A stretch of 38,081 bases of DNA from Sphingopyxis sp. (GTDB lineage Bacteria; Pseudomonadota; Alphaproteobacteria; Sphingomonadales; Sphingomonadaceae), in the NCBI RefSeq assembly GCF_019459305.1, contig NZ_JAIBES010000146.1, forward strand, positions 1-38,081. Direction: 5' to 3'. The position numbers and the translations under genes are program-made. The notes below the pieces were generated by a model, which searched no databases, was not told where the DNA came from, and was given only the letters and a program-made list of their open reading frames with translations. Below, one piece after another: positions 35,232 through 38,081 of this stretch. Each line of letters starts with the position of its first letter. Positions within the stretch are counted from its first letter, which is position 1.

Positions 35232-38006
35232 ATGAAATCATCTTCCCTTCGTGCTGCCCGATTTATGCGCACCAGCGCGCTTGGTGTTTCAATCGCCATG
35301 GCGGTCGTCGCGATGCCCGCTTTCGCGCAAGACGCGACCGCTGACGAAGTCGCCGACGACAGCGACAACACCCCGATCATTGTCACCGCGCAAGGCCGCT
35401 CGCAGCTCCTGTCCGACGTGCCGGTCGCGATTTCGGCAGTGAACGCCGAAACGCTGCAGAACAGCGGCGCCAACGACATCCGCCAGCTCAACCAGGTCGC
35501 GCCGTCGCTGCTCGTCTCGTCGACCGGTTCGGAAGCCAATGGTTCGGCGCGTATCCGCGGCATCGGCACCGTCGGCGACAACCCCGGCCTCGAAAGCTCG
35601 GTTCCCGTGTTCATCGACGGCGTTTATCGTTCGCGTTCGGGCATCGGCCTGAACGAACTGGGCGAGATCGACCGCGTCGAAGTGCAGCGCGGGCCGCAAG
35701 GTACGCTGGGCGGCCGCAACTCGTCGGCCGGCCTGATCAGCATCTATTCGAAAAAGCCCGAATTCAACTTCGGCGCCAATGGCGAAGCCACTTATGGCAA
35801 TTACGACTTTCTGCGCTTCACTGGCAGCGTGACCGGCCCGATCAGCGACACGATCGCGGCCCGGCTCGACGGCGTCTATGTCAAGCGCGACGGTTTCTAT
35901 CGTGACACGACGAACAACACCGACGTCAACGACCGCGACCGTTATTTCCTGCGCGGCCAGATCCTGTTCGAACCGACCGATGCGCTGTCGATCCGGCTGA
36001 TCGCCGACTATACCTATCGCAACGAGAAATGCTGCGCCGCGACCTATGTCGACAACAGCGTCAACCCGTTTATCGGCAATCTGAACAACCCGTCGACGCC
36101 GCTCGCACCGCTGCAGACAAACGGCAACAACATCATCAACGTGCTGCGCGATCTTGGCCAGCCGCTTTCGGCGTTCAGCCAGGGCTATGGCCGTGCGATT
36201 TCGGTCAGTCCGGGACGCAGCTTCGAGGGCGTGACCAAGGATTATGGCTTCTCAGGCCAGATCGATTATGATTTCGGCGGCGCCACGCTGACTTCGATCA
36301 CGGCGTACCGCGAATATCGGTCGAGCCAGGCGTCGGATACCGACTATGGCGCGGTCGATATTCTCTATCGCGCACCCAGCGACGATGCGTATCGCCAGTT
36401 CCACACCTTCACCCAGGAACTGCGCTTGCAAGGCGAAGCGTTCGACGGAACGCTCGACTGGCTCATTGGCGGCTTCTACGCCAATGAAAAGCTGACCGTG
36501 CGCGACAATCTGCGCTTCGGGAATCAATATGGCCGCTTTGCCAATTGCCGCATCATTTCGGGCGGCGGGCTTGCCGGACTTTATTCGCCGACCAGCCCGC
36601 TGTGCGTTGCGCCGGGCGTCGGCCCGGCAACGCTTGCCGGTGCCAGCGGGCCGATTTCGGGCGCCGACATCGTCGCCGCCTTCACCGCGCTCGACGGGCT
36701 TAACGATCTCGGCACGACCAACGACCGCTATTTCCAGGACGGCACAAACTGGGCGATCTTTACGCACAATATCGTTCACATTACCGATCGCCTCGATCTG
36801 ACGCTGGGGCTGCGTTATACGAACGACAAGAAAAAGTTCGACGCAACCTTTGGCAACGACAACACCGTCTGCACGACCGTCCAGGGTCTTGTGCTCGACG
36901 ATGCCGTCAACCCGGCGACCACCGCGACCGCTCGCGCGCTCGCGGGTGCGTTGATCGGGCTCAGCTGCCAGGGCAATTCGACCGCCGAGCTCAACGGCGT
37001 GTCGATCAACGACAAGCGCAGCGAGGACGAATGGACCGGCACCGCGATCCTGTCGTACAAGCCGGTCGATGACCTGCTGCTCTACGCCAGCTTTGCGCGC
37101 GGTTATAAGGCGGGCGGGTTCAACCTCGACCGTTCGGCGCTCAAATCGCCGATCGTGCCGTTCGGCGGACAGGCGGGCGCGCAGGCGCTGGTCGGCAACC
37201 TTCAGTTCGACCCCGAGCTGGTCGACAGCTATGAAGTCGGTGCCAAATATTCGACTGGCCCGTTCAGCCTGAGCGTGTCGGCGTTCCGATCGGATTTCAG
37301 CAATTTCCAGTTGAACACCTTTAACGGTACGGTGTTTCTGGTTGCGACGGTCAACGGTTGCGACAATCTCATCGGCGGACCCGATGCCGATACGGACCTG
37401 AGCAACGCAACGGGCACCTGCGCGGCCGACGACGTTACCTATGGCGTGCGAACGCAAGGTTTCGAGCTGGAGGCCCAGCTGGTCCCGGCGCGCAACTTCC
37501 GCATGGCGGCCGGCCTGACCTATGCCCGCACCAAATTCCGTGGCGATCTGGTGGGCAACAAAAGCGGCTTGGCGCTTGATCCGGCGCTGCGCAAGCTGCC
37601 CGGCGACAATCTGTCGAACGCGCCCGAACTGGTCGCCACCGGCAGCGTCACCTGGACCCCCGATATCGGCAGCAGCGGGCTGACCGGCCTGGTCTATATC
37701 GATGGCCGCATGACCAGCGATTACAACACCGGGTCCGACCTGTTCCCGCAGAAGGAACAGGATGGCTATGCGCTGTTCAATGCCCGCATCGGGGTGCGTG
37801 GCCCCGACGAGAAATGGGGCGTCGAGCTGTGGGCGCAGAATATCTTCAACAAGAACTATGCGCAGGTCGCGTTCAACTCGCCGTTCCAGGCGGGGACAAC
37901 GTCGGCACCGTTCACCGACCCGCAGTATCCGGGCGGCCGCCAGATCTTCTCGCAGTTCCTGGCTGAACCGAGGACCTACGGCGTGACGCTGCGCGGCAAA
38001 TTCTAA
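35232..38006 (+). CDS. TonB-dependent receptor, substrate unknown
   Basis: 924-aa outer-membrane receptor. The start at 35232 follows GAGAGGAG and yields a signal peptide ending AMPAFAQ. The TonB box is PIIVTAQ, and the plug domain contains LSDVPVAISAVNAETLQNSG, VFIDGVYRSRSGIGLNELGE and VEVQRGPQGTLGGRNSSAGL. The barrel ends in TYGVTLRGKF with a terminal Phe, the usual outer-membrane sorting signal. It resembles the large FecA/CirA-like group abundant in sphingomonads and is not of the TonB-Xanth-Caul type seen at the other end of the window. No transporter, hydrolase or regulator is adjacent, so the ligand (siderophore, vitamin, aromatic or sugar) cannot be told. Confidence 0.93.
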   Translation: MKSSSLRAARFMRTSALGVSIAMAVVAMPAFAQDATADEVADDSDNTPIIVTAQGRSQLLSDVPVAISAVNAETLQNSGANDIRQLNQVAPSLLVSSTGSEANGSARIRGIGTVGDNPGLESSVPVFIDGVYRSRSGIGLNELGEIDRVEVQRGPQGTLGGRNSSAGLISIYSKKPEFNFGANGEATYGNYDFLRFTGSVTGPISDTIAARLDGVYVKRDGFYRDTTNNTDVNDRDRYFLRGQILFEPTDALSIRLIADYTYRNEKCCAATYVDNSVNPFIGNLNNPSTPLAPLQTNGNNIINVLRDLGQPLSAFSQGYGRAISVSPGRSFEGVTKDYGFSGQIDYDFGGATLTSITAYREYRSSQASDTDYGAVDILYRAPSDDAYRQFHTFTQELRLQGEAFDGTLDWLIGGFYANEKLTVRDNLRFGNQYGRFANCRIISGGGLAGLYSPTSPLCVAPGVGPATLAGASGPISGADIVAAFTALDGLNDLGTTNDRYFQDGTNWAIFTHNIVHITDRLDLTLGLRYTNDKKKFDATFGNDNTVCTTVQGLVLDDAVNPATTATARALAGALIGLSCQGNSTAELNGVSINDKRSEDEWTGTAILSYKPVDDLLLYASFARGYKAGGFNLDRSALKSPIVPFGGQAGAQALVGNLQFDPELVDSYEVGAKYSTGPFSLSVSAFRSDFSNFQLNTFNGTVFLVATVNGCDNLIGGPDADTDLSNATGTCAADDVTYGVRTQGFELEAQLVPARNFRMAAGLTYARTKFRGDLVGNKSGLALDPALRKLPGDNLSNAPELVATGSVTWTPDIGSSGLTGLVYIDGRMTSDYNTGSDLFPQKEQDGYALFNARIGVRGPDEKWGVELWAQNIFNKNYAQVAFNSPFQAGTTSAPFTDPQYPGGRQIFSQFLAEPRTYGVTLRGKF

Positions 38007-38031
38007 CCGCTAGCGATCCTTAGAATATTGA

Positions 38032-38081
38032 GGGGGGGGGCCCCGGGGCCCCCCCCGGTTTTTTTAACCCCCGCCCCCGCC
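38032..38081 (+). other. G/C homopolymer palindrome with T-run at contig end
   Basis: After the receptor stop there is a 24-bp pure G/C palindrome (38033-38056), then GG and seven T. This has the shape of an intrinsic terminator for the receptor gene. However, the runs of 9 G, 4 C, 4 G and 8 C, and the following CCCCCGCCCCCGCC, look like miscalled sequence. The likely truth is a real terminator whose bases are badly read. Confidence 0.4.

Overview
The window is high-GC bacterial DNA with short intergenic gaps and many ATGA start/stop overlaps. It most resembles an alphaproteobacterium of the Sphingomonadaceae (Sphingopyxis/Sphingomonas type). I base this on two large TonB-dependent receptors, the MoxR-DUF58-DUF4129-DUF4350-SpoIIM-RDD cluster, the Lhr-like helicase and PdeM of the ligase-associated repair set, and dispersed palindromic elements that begin and end in CCTCC/GGAGG. 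The genus is an inference. Both ends are homopolymer C/G blocks and a similar block sits inside the RDD gene, so this looks like a complete draft contig with damaged ends.

Region 1 (1-6629) is a pectin/pectic side-chain utilisation locus. On the minus strand are a TonB-dependent receptor and then a GH43 glycosidase cut by the contig edge. Divergently on the plus strand are a PL1-like pectate lyase, a secreted cupin and a secreted alpha/beta-hydrolase esterase. The 260-bp divergent promoter region carries two copies of a near-palindrome, one facing each operon. This suggests a single LacI-type repressor, not present here, controls uptake and depolymerisation together.

Region 2 (6714-13364) holds a flavodoxin-like protein, a secreted SdsA-type alkylsulfatase, two bacterial-PH (DUF304) membrane proteins overlapping recJ, and two tandem tRNA-Glu genes (UUC and CUC) with a clear promoter and an intervening terminator.

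Region 3 (13427-14523) is a HigBA-like toxin-antitoxin operon on the minus strand. Its promoter, Shine-Dalgarno sequence and antitoxin are intact, but the toxin has ATA in place of its start codon and an in-frame TGA at codon 51. The toxin looks recently killed.

Region 4 (14802-18052) is a two-gene operon of a fused alpha/beta 2-oxoacid dehydrogenase E1 and a malonyl-CoA:ACP-transacylase-like protein. The pairing suggests an acyl-unit supply function that I cannot define.

Region 5 (18234-25795) is the MoxR-type membrane cluster: DUF4129, DUF4350, MoxR ATPase, DUF58, SpoIIM-like and RDD, followed by a nitroreductase and a lipoprotein. Region 6 (25944-35072) contains an SH3-like lipoprotein, gyrB with an apparently leaderless promoter, an RlpA-like protein, glutaminase, the Lhr-like helicase, a two-lobed retropepsin-type aspartyl protease and PdeM. 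Region 7 (35232-38006) is a second TonB-dependent receptor of unknown substrate. Three copies or fragments of a palindromic intergenic element lie at 21150, 25802 and 33142.
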